From Epiperipatus broadwayi (taxonomy: Eukaryota > Onychophora > Udeonychophora > Euonychophora > Peripatidae), in NCBI GenBank assembly GCA_028023455.1, contig JAQFVV010000112.1, positions 4,128,001 to 4,192,000 of the forward strand: a stretch of 64,000 nucleotides of DNA. The letters are read 5' to 3'. The notes below the pieces were generated by a model. That model was not told the origin of the DNA and ran no database searches. It was given only the letters and a program-made list of their open reading frames with translations. Positions 11,006 to 20,545 of this stretch are shown here, in pieces (the first letter of the stretch is position 1; each line of letters opens with the position of its first letter). Both the position numbers and the translations under genes were made by a program.

Positions 11006-11910
11006 TTTTAATAGAGTACATTATTTAGAATGACATCTTAATGACTTCATATCAGTTAAGATGTTTATGAATATTAAGACTCACAAAGATGTTCTTTCTT
11101 AAATTTATTTTTGACTTTATAGATAGTGTTATGGAGGGTATTTCTAGGTTTTTGAATAATTTTTTAAAACAATATGTTGATTTTGGTCAGAGAGTTTTGA
11201 TAAGATTAATAATTTTAAAATAGAAAGTAATTGGGTATTTGGTAGTTCAGATATTAAGAATATGTATCAAGCTGTTAGTAGATTAAGCAATATTCATGTT
11301 CTTATGTCTGTGTTGGATAAACATGGATCTTTGTCAAAGAATAAGTTATTAAAGATTTGCTTTTATTATTGGAGGATTCTATGTATTTTATTTATAATGG
11401 TAATTTTTATAAGATTAAGAAAGGGTAGATAATGGTTTATATTATTTCTCATTTAATTTGTTCAGTTTATATTAATTATTTGGTGGAAGAAATTATTATT
11501 AAAAAGGATTATTTATATTTAAAGTTATTTGTTAAATATGTTAATGATTGTTTGTACTTAAACTGAAAGAGTTGGTAAATGATCTTAATTGTTTTAATTT
11601 TTCTATAAAATATATTGTAGAAGGAGGGGGATTAGATTTTGTTAAATTAAATTTTTAGATTTATTGGTGATTATAAATATAAAAAATAATTATTTGGTAT
11701 GTAGTCATTATGTTAAGAGTAAAAAGTTAGTCTATAATTAAACCTGATAGCTATCAATCTGTATCTCATAAAATAGCTGCTTTAAGAAATTATTGCTATA
11801 GATATAAAAGATTAAATAATTCTAAAGGGATAGCTTTGTTTTAAAAAGATCAATTTTATAAAGATTATTTGAGTGATGGCTACTCTAATGAAATTGTTAA
11901 AAATATTTGG
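11006..11910 (+). pseudogene. Second Penelope-like element fragment, RT core, inverted to the first
   Basis: The plus strand repeats, with frequent substitutions and indels, the section of the minus copy lying at about 10350 down to 9310. Matching blocks include 'aatgacttcatatcag', FGSSDIKNMYQAVSRLSNIH (about 11237-11295), KLLKICFYYWRIL, KLFVKYVNDCLYL (about 11521-11560, again Asn at the first Asp of YVDD), and the 'cctgatagctatcaatctg' block at 11743. It stops near 11910, before the GIY-YIG domain. Both ends are truncated and many frames are broken, so it is a dead fragment. Confidence 0.82.
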
Positions 11911-11936
11911 TACTTACGTGTTAATCCTTTGACACA

Positions 11937-12181
11937 GAGCATGTATTAGACATGCTGCACCTTTTCACATTTCTATCAATCCGCTGATAACTCTTTTATC
12001 TTGTCATCTGACCAAAATAATCTGTATACAGATCTTGTACACAATATTTTTTGTAAGATTTGCAAAAAAGTAATGTGTACACAGATACATGATATTTTAT
12101 CTCAGGATTTACAAAATTATCGGCAGTTTGAAAATGTATGTGAAAAAAGGCAGCATGTCTAATACATGCTCAGTGTCACAG
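11937..12181. mobile_element. Palindromic MITE at the end of the PLE fragment
   Basis: The left end 'ctttgacac' plus 'agagcatgtattagacatg' mirrors the right end 'catgtctaatacatgctc' plus 'agtgtcacag'. The arms continue with 'ctgcaccttttcaca' and its complement, and inward around 'gtatacagatcttgtacaca'. The termini contain a nested small palindrome, GCATGTATTAGACATGC. No TSD is evident. Confidence 0.65.
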
Positions 12182-12529
12182 AATGAATACCTTAGGATTA
12201 AAAATATTACTTTCACGCAAAAAATGTAAACAATTTGGAGCGTAATTCCCCCCCCCCAAAGAAGCAATCTTTAAAATTACACTTTTAACAACAATTAAAG
12301 GAAAAAATTTAAAACATAGTGTAGAATAGACATTTAAAACAATACTAAGATATGAATTTGACTATAAAATTATTAAAAAACTGATGTTTGAAATTACATT
12401 TCAAACAGCAGTTAATGGTGAGACGCCATTATACAAAAAGTTGAAAATGTTATTTTGCCATACAGAAATGTGTACAACGTTCACAGGAAAAAAATTAATA
12501 TTTTATAGTCTTTGCTTTAAGTCTTAAGC
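12182..12529. other. Unannotated stretch
   Basis: A C9 run at 12249-12257 is the only conspicuous feature. No coding similarity is recognised. Confidence 0.4.
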
Positions 12530-12870
12530 AATTTTATATTGCTAAGGATTTCTAATATATGACTTGGTTGAAGATCTCTTAGCACCATATAGCTATTTGA
12601 GTCAGATAGCTGGGTTTGAAGACATTTAGGTGTCTGAAAATTTCAGATTTTCTACTCAATGGTCAACTCTTAAATAAATGCTGGCTTTGGGTTAGTATTT
12701 TTAGATCTAGTATCTGAAGCTATCCTAGCACCTCTCTGAGGAATGCCAAAAGCATGAAACTATTGGTCAGGGGATGGGGTGGTGGTTTTCAGGTAGAGAT
12801 ATTTTAAATGCTTTTTTTTTTTGCTAAGTATTCATCTCAAAGCTTGTTGAGCAATTAGCAAAGCTCTTTG
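12530..12870. repeat. Dispersed repeat, copy 1
   Basis: It shares a collinear series of blocks with 18740-19070: 'gatgtctgaacattt'-like, 'aaatgctngntttg', 'tagaatctggtatc'-like, 'ctctctgaggaatgcc' versus 'ctcactgaaaagagcc', and 'aaagcttgttgagcaatta' versus 'aaagcttgttaaagctatta'. The family is unidentified. It has no TIR or coding region that I can see. Confidence 0.5.
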
Positions 12871-13324
12871 TTTATTTTCACATTTAAATATTTGGAAGTG
12901 AACACTAAGAAAAGTTTGAAAATGAAATTTTTATATGAAGTGAGAAATAATAATGGCCTAGAATGGAATTCTTATACTCTTAATACAGTATGCTGAGCAT
13001 AATTTCAATATCTTTGTAATTATATCAAGTTTAATGCAAAAAAAGAAAATCTTGACAATCAGTAGATAAAAATTGGCTTTATTTTTCATTTAAATAAAAA
13101 AAAGTTATTCTGAATTTCATTGAAGATGGTTTAAAAAAAAAAGCTTCTTAAATCAATTTATGTTTTCTTATGAAAAATGTTGCTCTGTTCAGTTTAGCAG
13201 AGTAGTATATTGGTGGTTCTTAGAGATAATTCAGACCCCAAAAGCTAATGATTTTTGGATATTAATTGAGTAAAATAAATCTGCTTGATTAATATATAAT
13301 TTAATACACTGTACAGACTTACAC
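12871..13324. other. Unannotated stretch
   Basis: AT-rich with short A and T runs. No gene or bounded element is recognised. Confidence 0.4.
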
Positions 13325-13435
13325 ACACCTGCCCATATATAATGTAATATATAAGGAATTTGAACTCAGACTTTCACACGACACTCAACTCTCCATGCCA
13401 TCTCACCCATCTGATCGCACATATGTACTTCAAAC
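13325..13435 (-). repeat. Hammerhead repeat, B-box-side fragment only
   Basis: On the minus strand 'aaagtctgagttcaaattcc' and the preceding 'tgagatggcatggagagtt' match the B-box-side part of the hammerhead repeat family. The ribozyme portion is absent. The element is a truncated relic. Confidence 0.55.
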
Positions 13436-14342
13436 TGCCACTTGAGATGGTCATCACACAATTTTACAAGCAACTAATTATGATTGTTAAGAGAATGTGG
13501 TGACCATAACGATTATCAATTATATAGAAAGGGTTGTAGATTGAAGCATAAGATATACATTGTGGTAAATAACTCAGTGATGATGATAATACAAATAATA
13601 TTAAAGCAATAAAAATCTGCTTCATTTCAAATACTAATGATAACAATGGCTAAGTCAGCCATACATTCTTAAATAGTACATTTATGTATAATTTGATAGT
13701 CAACCTATACAGCTTTAAATGTTGGTCAGTAAATAGTTATATATCTAGTCTTTGCTAGAGGAAAGAACTCAAAAAGTTTGAATTCCGCATATGACTGAAT
13801 GTGATGCATAAACTATAAAAAATAAAATTATGATATGGTGTGCAATATAGACAGCAGTTTATTAATTAGCTTTAAAATTAAAATACTGAACTAAGCTTTT
13901 ACTCGGATGTCAAGCAATTTGCAAACAATCACTAAGAATAATTAATGGTCATTGCAAGATTGTAGTAGTCCATTGTCTAGCTGATCAAGCCATTTCTATG
14001 CAGAGAACTTAAATGAAATAATATAGTGCTCACCATGAGATAAGGACTGACATACTTATTAAGGATTGACATACTTATGTAAATTTTATTTAACCATTAC
14101 AATGATTACCTTTTATTGAAGACTGCAATTCTAATGCACATTCATGCTTAATATACTTCGAAATTACTGCTTTCAGATAGAGGACATAAATGTGTATGCA
14201 TATTATGCATGAATATATGCATGACATGCTCTCAGTTTGAAAGGTATTAACAGCATTGAGTGCAATTTTGTTTTAACATTTCAATTTTTTAAGGCTATTT
14301 ATAAACAAATAGAATGGTTAATTGTGCAGAATAGTAAGGCTG
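13436..14342. other. Unannotated stretch with a short duplication
   Basis: A small direct duplication ('aggactgacatacttatt' / 'aggattgacatacttatg') occurs at 14044-14078. Nothing else is recognised. Confidence 0.4.
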
Positions 14343-14412
14343 GTTACGATTTATGAATCGTAAGTTCCAGAGACTGCCACTTTACCACCACACCACACCG
14401 TGCAGAGCTGGA
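14343..14412 (-). repeat. tRNA-like SINE fragment
   Basis: The minus strand reads 'tggtgtggtggtaaagtgg' followed by 'cagtctctggaacttacg', the same organisation as the fragment at about 1020-1115. The A-box resemblance is moderate and no B box is clear. Confidence 0.4.
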
Positions 14413-14829
14413 CTATATATATATAATAGTAATGCGGTAATATATTTTAATTCGTTTATATATTTTAATTCTTTATTAGTGGTTTAATAGGACTTAATGA
14501 TCTTAATAAGCTTTTGACATAGTCTTCTTTTTTTAATTAAGCAACTTGATTTCAGACAATTGGGACAAATTGGCTCAATTAGACAATCAAATATGGAGTC
14601 CACTTTGTCTTAAAATGACAGTTGAAAGATAACCAGTAAAATAAATTGAATTAATTAGTACTGCAAATTGAATAATCATCTCAGTAATGGGTTTACTCTA
14701 AGGGAATAGTAACAATCTGCAAACTATGCATATTTACCGGATTTTTTTTAAAAAAAAGCAAGTATGTGTGTGTATATAAGCAATCATAATTATCATAGGT
14801 GAATTGATTTTATTAGATAATAATAGTGA
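14413..14829. other. Unannotated stretch
   Basis: AT-rich sequence with a duplicated 'atatattttaattc' near 14431-14470. No gene is recognised. Confidence 0.4.
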
Positions 14830-14890
14830 ATCTGTTTCTATGTCTAAAACCTGAGTTCAAATCCAGGCTGGATAATTTTTTTTTGTTTCA
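14830..14890 (+). repeat. SINE-like fragment with B-box motif
   Basis: 'ctgagttcaaatccaggct' is close to the RNA polymerase III B box consensus and is followed by a T-rich tail. The upstream A box is not recognisable, so only the 3' half of a tRNA-derived repeat is supported. Confidence 0.35.
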
Positions 14891-15899
14891 ATCAAGTTTA
14901 AATTATATTTTTCAGATAGCCAGCTCATGACCAAACTAGCTAATTATCTAATATTCTTTTGGAAATGGTTGTCTAGCTATATTTATCTAGAATGTAAAAT
15001 AAGAATAGAAAAATACTCATATCTTCACCATTGTTAATTTGGAATGCATGGCAAATACTGTCGTCTTCTCTGTTTTTCTGCGATAGCACCTTCGAGAATC
15101 TTTGTCCTGTATTGAGCTCTTTTAAGGGCTGTTTTTTTTTTTTTACCACTATATTACAAATAAAGAATAGGCCACTAAGATAATATACTGCAGGGCAAAT
15201 ATATATCCAACATCTTTTTACAGGGAAGCAAGTGAAGAAAAATGCTACTCACTCACGATATTCACTATTCAATAAGTGGTGATGGTTTGAGTGATTTTCC
15301 AATCTTGTTTTAACTTCTAGTTGAAAATAGAAGATACCTATCTACTGACCAGTAATGGATACTTAAGTGAGTTGGCTATGTGGGTCAGCTTTCTAAGAAA
15401 ATTCCTTGATTCATTCAGCCTAGATTTGAATCCCATGTTATAATCATGTGAGGTGAAGATACTATTCCTGCAACAACTCTCCAGTACGTTTATAAATACA
15501 CTCTGTGATTTCGCATAAGAAAATATTCCTGAATTAATTGCATGTTGGGAATAATAAGAAACAAATTGTATTCTGAATGAGTGAGACAACTCTCTTACTC
15601 TTTTGCACTCAAATATTTCACTTCATAATCATGTAATCATATCATTATTTATCTTCAAATGTATTTGCCAAACTTTTCTACATCATAATAACTCCTAAAC
15701 TATTTGCTCTCACTATCTCAGTTATAAAAATTAACTCTAAGCATTCATACAAAATTTTTTCTAACCTATTGATTACTTTTTCTTCTTATAATAGTAGGCT
15801 CAATCTATTTTTTAAGTTTGTTTTCACAACTTTGAGTTCAAATATTCTATATTCACTTTTTTTTATCTTCCTTTGTAATTTCCAATATTCTTCTTTATA
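14891..15899. other. Unannotated stretch
   Basis: No gene is recognised. 'cctagatttgaatcccatg' near 15419 is another isolated B-box-like string. T runs and AT-rich sequence fill the rest. Confidence 0.4.
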
Positions 15900-16085
15900 T
15901 ATTTATATCATCATCATCAACATCAATCATTATCAATACACTGCTGGATAAGGTCTCTCCAAGTTCAAACCATCTTTGATCTTTAGTTTCTCTTCTCCAT
16001 GTCACCCCTGCACCCTTTCTTATTTCATCCATCCATCTCATATGTGATCTCTTTCTGGGTCTTTTACTATTTTATATTATCTTGT
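15900..16085 (-). mobile_element. RTE-type LINE 3' end, 5'-truncated
   Basis: The minus strand carries the terminal coding part and the (GAT)n-like 3' end of an RTE-clade retrotransposon. Blocks such as 'agatgggatggatgaaataa' and 'aaaagacccagaaagagat' correspond to the Arg/Pro-rich C-terminus ending in the 'KRPRTRP...RWMDEIRK' style. It is the same family and orientation as the copies at 25.3 and 39.6 kb. Truncation at the 5' side is usual for target-primed insertion. Confidence 0.6.
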
Positions 16086-16508
16086 TCACAAATGATGTGG
16101 TGTAAAATGAATTCTGGGAACTTTGTTTTAATGTTTCTAATTTTTAATCACCAGAATTTATGTGCATGAGAAACAAAGTCATGTGATTTCTCAAGAACTT
16201 TGTATTTTATATTGGCATATTGTTTATTACAGTCTTTAAATTTGTTTGTAAGAATTGTTTCTGGAATTTTGCTGTTTCTATGGTCTCTTTTTTCAGGAAT
16301 ATTTATGAATGATCTGAATTGAAGATAAATTTAAAGTTACAGGTGTTTTCATGACTGAAAAAAATTGAAACAATATTAGACTAATTATTTGTGCATTTTT
16401 GTACGATTATAGATTATTTGGTGTTTCTAGAAGATTACATCTCGCCACATTAATTTATAATTTTTTGCAATCATATATATTTTGAGATAAAAAAAATAGA
16501 ATTTTTAG
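16086..16508. other. Unannotated stretch upstream of a SINE
   Basis: No gene is recognised. The motif 'gagaaacaaagtcatgtga' near 16168 resembles the loop of the hairpin element at 46.1 kb and a stretch near 36696. The last bases form the left TSD of the SINE that follows. Confidence 0.4.
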
Positions 16509-16620
16509 TCTTGCATTGTTAGCCGAGAGGTATCGCAGCCACCATGCAAGCAAGTAGTTGGTTGCAGACGGGTGTGGGTTCGTGTCCCGGCAGATGCTAT
16601 GACATATGAAAAAAAAAAAA
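16509..16620 (+). mobile_element. tRNA-derived SINE with 14-bp TSD
   Basis: The A-box-like 'gttagccgagaggtatcgc' resembles the Leu/Ser tRNA D-arm. The B box 'gggttcgtgtcccgg' follows about 50 bases later. A short tail 'gatgctatgacatatg' and a poly-A run complete it. The 14-bp direct repeat AATAGAATTTTTRG flanks the element (about 16495-16508 and 16621-16634, one mismatch). This is the anatomy of a complete, fairly recent SINE copied by a LINE. Confidence 0.85.
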
Positions 16621-17519
16621 AATAGAATTTTTGGAATTGTTTAATAATTTGTTTACATTTACAGTGTAATAAAATGTTATATCAAAGATTTTTTTAATAA
16701 TAAACTTAAATTGATCACTACTTAGAAATGACATAAATATCCATTTTTCTTATTTTTATTGATATTAATATAAAATTTATTATGAAATTTATTTAATTTA
16801 TACAGAATTTGTTTTATTTAGAGCTTGCCAATAAGCTCTTAACAAGCTTGTAATAGAATTTGTTTTCTGTTATATCCTATGTTTTATTAATGTTTCCCTT
16901 CATTTGTGTTTGCAATTCAAATTTGCAAATGTTTGTTCATTTGTATAATGAAGTGATTTTTTTTCTTTATAATCTAATGCTAAATGCACTTTTGGTGAAG
17001 TTCACCATAAACATAGCTCTCAAGTTACTTAGAAAAAGTTTATTATTTTACATTTTGTCATTTATATAACTGCTTATATAACATCCAACAGTTACACACT
17101 AATCTGGGATAGGAATATTCAAAAAAGCTTGTTTAGCTATTCAAGCTCATTATATAACATTTGTAGTACAATCTTATTAAATTAAGTCATATGATGTATA
17201 ACTTGATTTCCTTGCAATGTTTAGTTTTACACTATCATATAGATCACTTTGAAAATGCTTTACATGAAACAGCTATAAATAAATCTTCAATAAAATTTAT
17301 TATAAATTCTTTAAAATTTATAAGTAAATAACATTGTTATGATCTTTAGTGATAAATATTACAAAATAGCCAAAGGATGGTATATAGATTTTCTAATGAT
17401 TATGAACATATGTAGTTTTGTATTCTCTAAATATTAGAATTGGCAAGGATGACCTATGGATCTTCCTATGATCATTGAAATATGTATTTTTGGATTATAT
17501 AAATATTAGAACTGAAACT
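16621..17519. other. AT-rich stretch containing a dispersed repeat arm
   Basis: Positions about 16890-17010 ('ccttcatttgtgtttgcaat', 'aaatgcacttttggtgaag', 'ttcaccataa') match both arms of the inverted repeat at 28235-28425. The rest is unassigned. Confidence 0.5.
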
Positions 17520-17815
17520 TTATATGATCACCATTCTTTATACTTATAAAAACTGTTTTTCATGGAGGAAAAACTCTCCATATATTAGCACCACACAATG
17601 CAAGCCAGAGTAATTAATGTAGGCAGGAAGGTGTGGTGCTTTAAGATCCAAGGCTCCTCACTAATGAAAGCTATAATCTAAAAAGTAGTCTGGGAATATT
17701 GGATGAGTAGCATTAGATAGGGATTTTATGCACAAATCTTTCTGCACCAATTGATTAATCTGGTGTGCACTGAGTGGCGCTACTGTATGGAGAGTTCTGC
17801 TTCTGTGCATTAGAA
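17520..17815. mobile_element. FB-1 fold-back element, diverged long copy
   Basis: The left arm holds 'aaaactctccatatattagc' and 'caatgcaagccagagtaatt'. The right arm holds 'gggattttatgcacaaatc', 'tgtgcactgagtggcgct' and 'actgtatggagagttctgc', mirroring the copy at 371-868. The internal segment 'aagatccaaggctcctcact' corresponds to 'cagatccaaagctcctcaat' of that copy, so the two long forms share a non-palindromic core. Confidence 0.7.
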
Positions 17816-18739
17816 CTGACAAAGATGGACTATGAGTCTTCCGATGATCATGCAAATATATAACTTTATATTCTCTAAATATTAGAATATGTTTTAAGTA
17901 CTTATAACTTGAAAGACATTAACATGTATTCTAGTTACATTGTTTACGTTTTTGTCTGTATCTTTGAAAATATTATCCAAGCTCTATTATATATATTAAA
18001 CAATTTAAACAATGTAAATCGGACTAAAAGAAAGAACATAATAGAATTAACATTACTTATTAAAACTATCCAGTCAAGACAATATATTTATTTTAAATTA
18101 CATGTACTAATGATATATAAAATAGATAAATTTAAGTCTTTTCTTCATTATAATAAAAAGCTATGCAGTCATAAAAGTAACAAAATTTAAAATATCAAAC
18201 TGTTTTTTGAAGAATTCATACATTTAGGATATAATGATTGAAGACAAATTTTACATATATGAAATAAATTTAATAATAATTACAAATAAAAATAATAAAA
18301 ATGGATATCCATGCCATTTTAAAATAATAAACAATTTATATTTATTAAAAAACAACAATAACATATTTAACATTTCATTTTATGTCTGTCTAAATAACTC
18401 AAAATATGCTATACTCAATAATCGAAAAAGTAATATTACTTAATATATTATATGTAGCTACAAAAATCATGTTTAGATGAGAAATATGTTCTCTAGAAAA
18501 AAGAATAAATGAATTAGATGCTCTATAATTATATAAAAATATAGTAAAGGATCAGTCTAATACTTCTTCAGTTTTCTTTGAGTTTTCTTTAAATTTAACT
18601 TCAGTTCAGATCATATATGAAGAAACACACCATACAAAGAGAAAAAAAAATTTTTTTTTTCTAAATCAGTGTAAAGATTTTGTATAAAATGGACAATCTG
18701 CTAATACTGAAATACACAATTTCTGAAAAAAATATGTGA
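17816..18739. other. Unannotated AT-rich stretch
   Basis: Two open frames of 70-93 codons (about 17909-18190 and 18234-18443) are visible. Their composition is Asn/Ile/Lys-rich, as expected from AT-rich non-coding DNA, and I recognise no domain. Confidence 0.4.
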
Positions 18740-19070
18740 TATCTGTTTCTTGTTCACAAATTTTCAATTGATAATGATTAGATTTAAATAATTGAAAATA
18801 CTTATGTAGATGTCTGAACATTTTAGATCTTCTTATTGAGTTAACTATTTGATAAATGCTTAGTTTGAGTTGGTTTTTAGAATCTGGTATCCTATCTTCT
18901 CACTGAAAAGAGCCATAGCACAAAACTGGTCTAGGAATGGAGACAATCCTAGATAAAGATGATTTGAATGCCTTCTCTTGTAGCATTTATCATAAAAATA
19001 AAGCTTGTTAAAGCTATTAGCATGCTCTTTATTTTACATATTTGTAAATGCAAGCTATATAAGTCATGTA
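18740..19070. repeat. Dispersed repeat, copy 2
   Basis: This is the collinear partner of 12530-12870, with 'gatgtctgaacattttag', 'ttagaatctggtatcc' and 'aaagcttgttaaagctatt' as matching blocks. It directly precedes a (TA)n tract. Confidence 0.5.
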
Positions 19071-19088
19071 TATATAACTTGATTTTAT

Positions 19089-19091
<3 letters not shown>

Positions 19092-19155
<64 letters not shown>
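19092..19155. repeat. (TA)n microsatellite
   Basis: About 64 bases of uninterrupted alternating TA. Confidence 0.97.
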
Positions 19156-19156
<1 letters not shown>

Positions 19157-19449
19157 CTACTAAAAACATTAAATTATCACAATGACTTACTTTAAGTCTC
19201 AATTGTAAAATGAAAATTAGAAGTTTATTATACTTTGATTTCTCAAACTTATATAAGCTTGATGCAGCCTTATGAATTCATTTAAAATCCCGAGTCACAA
19301 TTGAAAGAAGTTTATCCTTATTGACTATATTATAGGGTTGATGGTGTACTATTGTCTCACCCTGTACAGCTGATTCTGATTGGTTATTGTTTTAGAAACA
19401 TTGCAGTTGTAGATTTTAACTAGAATTAAAAAGAAATCATCTTTCTCTC
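19156..19449. other. Unannotated stretch
   Basis: No gene or bounded repeat is recognised. Confidence 0.4.
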
Positions 19450-19655
19450 TCTATATATATAATCAAAATTATTCCAAATTCATGACTCAACCAATCTAGC
19501 CAAAACAACAACAACAACTCTCAAACACACCAATGGTTTCACTGTTACAAGAAGATTTCTCAAATGTAACTTGAGAAGTCTGCTTGTAGCAATGAAACCA
19601 TTGGCTATGCTTTAGAGTTTTTTTTAGCCAGGCCTTTTTGATTTTTTTTATAAGA
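19450..19655. repeat. Hairpin built from the PLE-type 3' tail
   Basis: 'ctcaaacacaccaatggttt' on the left is complementary to 'aaaccattggctatgcttta' on the right, and 'aagatttctcaaatgt' to 'acttgagaagtctgctt'. The left arm on the minus strand continues into 'ttggctagattggttgag' and 'aatttggaataattttgat', which is the tail seen after the PLE (8560-8690) and after hammerhead copy D (41120-41200). It looks like two inverted copies of one retroelement tail. Confidence 0.6.
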
Positions 19656-19858
19656 TATATCAGCCTCAAATGTGTTTTTGAAATGACAATATTCTGGCAA
19701 TTTCCAATTGTTTGATAAGAAGTCTAGATTCTGATCTCTGATATTTTCCAAAAATGACAATTGACTCAAGATTCAATTTTTTTCTACTTTTTTGCTTGTA
19801 TTTCTTTGTTATTTTTCTACTTTTTAGTCAGCTATTACTGTTTGCATAAAAGCATTAT
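19656..19858. other. Unannotated stretch
   Basis: T-rich sequence. The last 11 bases are the left TSD of the SINE that follows. Confidence 0.4.
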
Positions 19859-19952
19859 GGTGGTTGAGAGGTCAGTGACAGCTGCTTTACAAGCAGTTGT
19901 CCCGGGTTAGCGGGTTCGCTTCCTGGCTGATGCTATGACACACGAAAAAAAA
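19859..19952 (+). mobile_element. tRNA-derived SINE with 11-bp TSD
   Basis: The A-box-like 'ggtggttgagaggtcagtg' and the B box 'agcgggttcgcttcctgg' suggest a Leu/Ser-type tRNA ancestor. The tail 'gatgctatgacacacg' plus poly-A is almost identical to the SINE at 16509, so the two belong to one superfamily with a shared 3' end but different heads. AAAAGCATTAT flanks it exactly (19848-19858 and 19953-19963). Confidence 0.87.
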
Positions 19953-20199
19953 AAAAGCATTATTTAAAAAAAAAAATTTTTTTTGTACATATATTATTTG
20001 CTTAAAACTAAAAAATTTTTTTAGCCAGAGCAAAATTCAAAAATATGGGCACACAGACAGAAGCATACACAAATAGGACAAGTTAATAAAAAACGCATTG
20101 AAAATGATGATTTTTTGATATATTATTTTCACAAATAATATGTGAGATAATGTTTATTAAAATATTAATATTTAAATACAAAGCTAGTATAAATGGTCT

Positions 20200-20545
20200 T
20201 AAGGTCCTGCATATGAGAGATCAATTGATTTACAGCCAACATGGGTAAAATGGGCTTTAAACATGTTATTATCAGATTTCCAATGGTATGAATAGCTGAA
20301 GAGTTGGAGAGTGGGGAAGACTGAAGCCTATCCATTAAAATTTGAAGATTTGCTATCTTAATATAAATTGAGCAGCGACTATATATGTGTGTGTGGGAAA
20401 TAGTGATCTGGATCAACTGAAGAATGCCTATTCAGCATGAAATATATATATTAGAGATCATTTATTTTTTTCACATGTGGTCTTTGTATAAGATGGAGAG
20501 AATGACTGAAAGGAACTTGAAAGTCTGCATTCAAATCCCTCTAAT
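20200..20545 (+). repeat. Hammerhead-bearing repeat, copy B
   Basis: In plus-strand order: 'cagccaacatgggtaaaatg' region, 'agttggagagtggggaag', 'tccattaaaatttgaagat', the hammerhead at 20405-20460, then the tRNA-like 'agtctgcattcaaatccc' near 20527. This is the same architecture as copy A on the opposite strand. No coding potential is seen. Confidence 0.72.
20405..20460 (+). ncRNA. Hammerhead ribozyme motif (copy B)
   Basis: Order: stem I GATCTGGATCAA, core CTGAAGA (N7 may be any base), stem II ATGC...GCAT, core GAAA, stem III ATATATAT, cleavage after A at 20450, then TTAG and GATC. The outer stem II pair is A-U here but G-C in copy D, which is compensatory. Stem I carries an A-C mismatch at its third pair, so activity may be weakened. 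Confidence 0.65.

Noticed and set aside
1020-14412. Functional tRNA genes at 1020-1115 and 14343-14412
   Set aside because: No complete cloverleaf, no clear B box and no acceptor stem pairing; they are repeat fragments.
17909-18443. Two adjacent AT-rich open frames as a possible split gene
   Set aside because: Composition is Asn/Ile/Lys-driven, no domain or splice structure is recognisable, and frames of this length are expected by chance in such AT-rich DNA.
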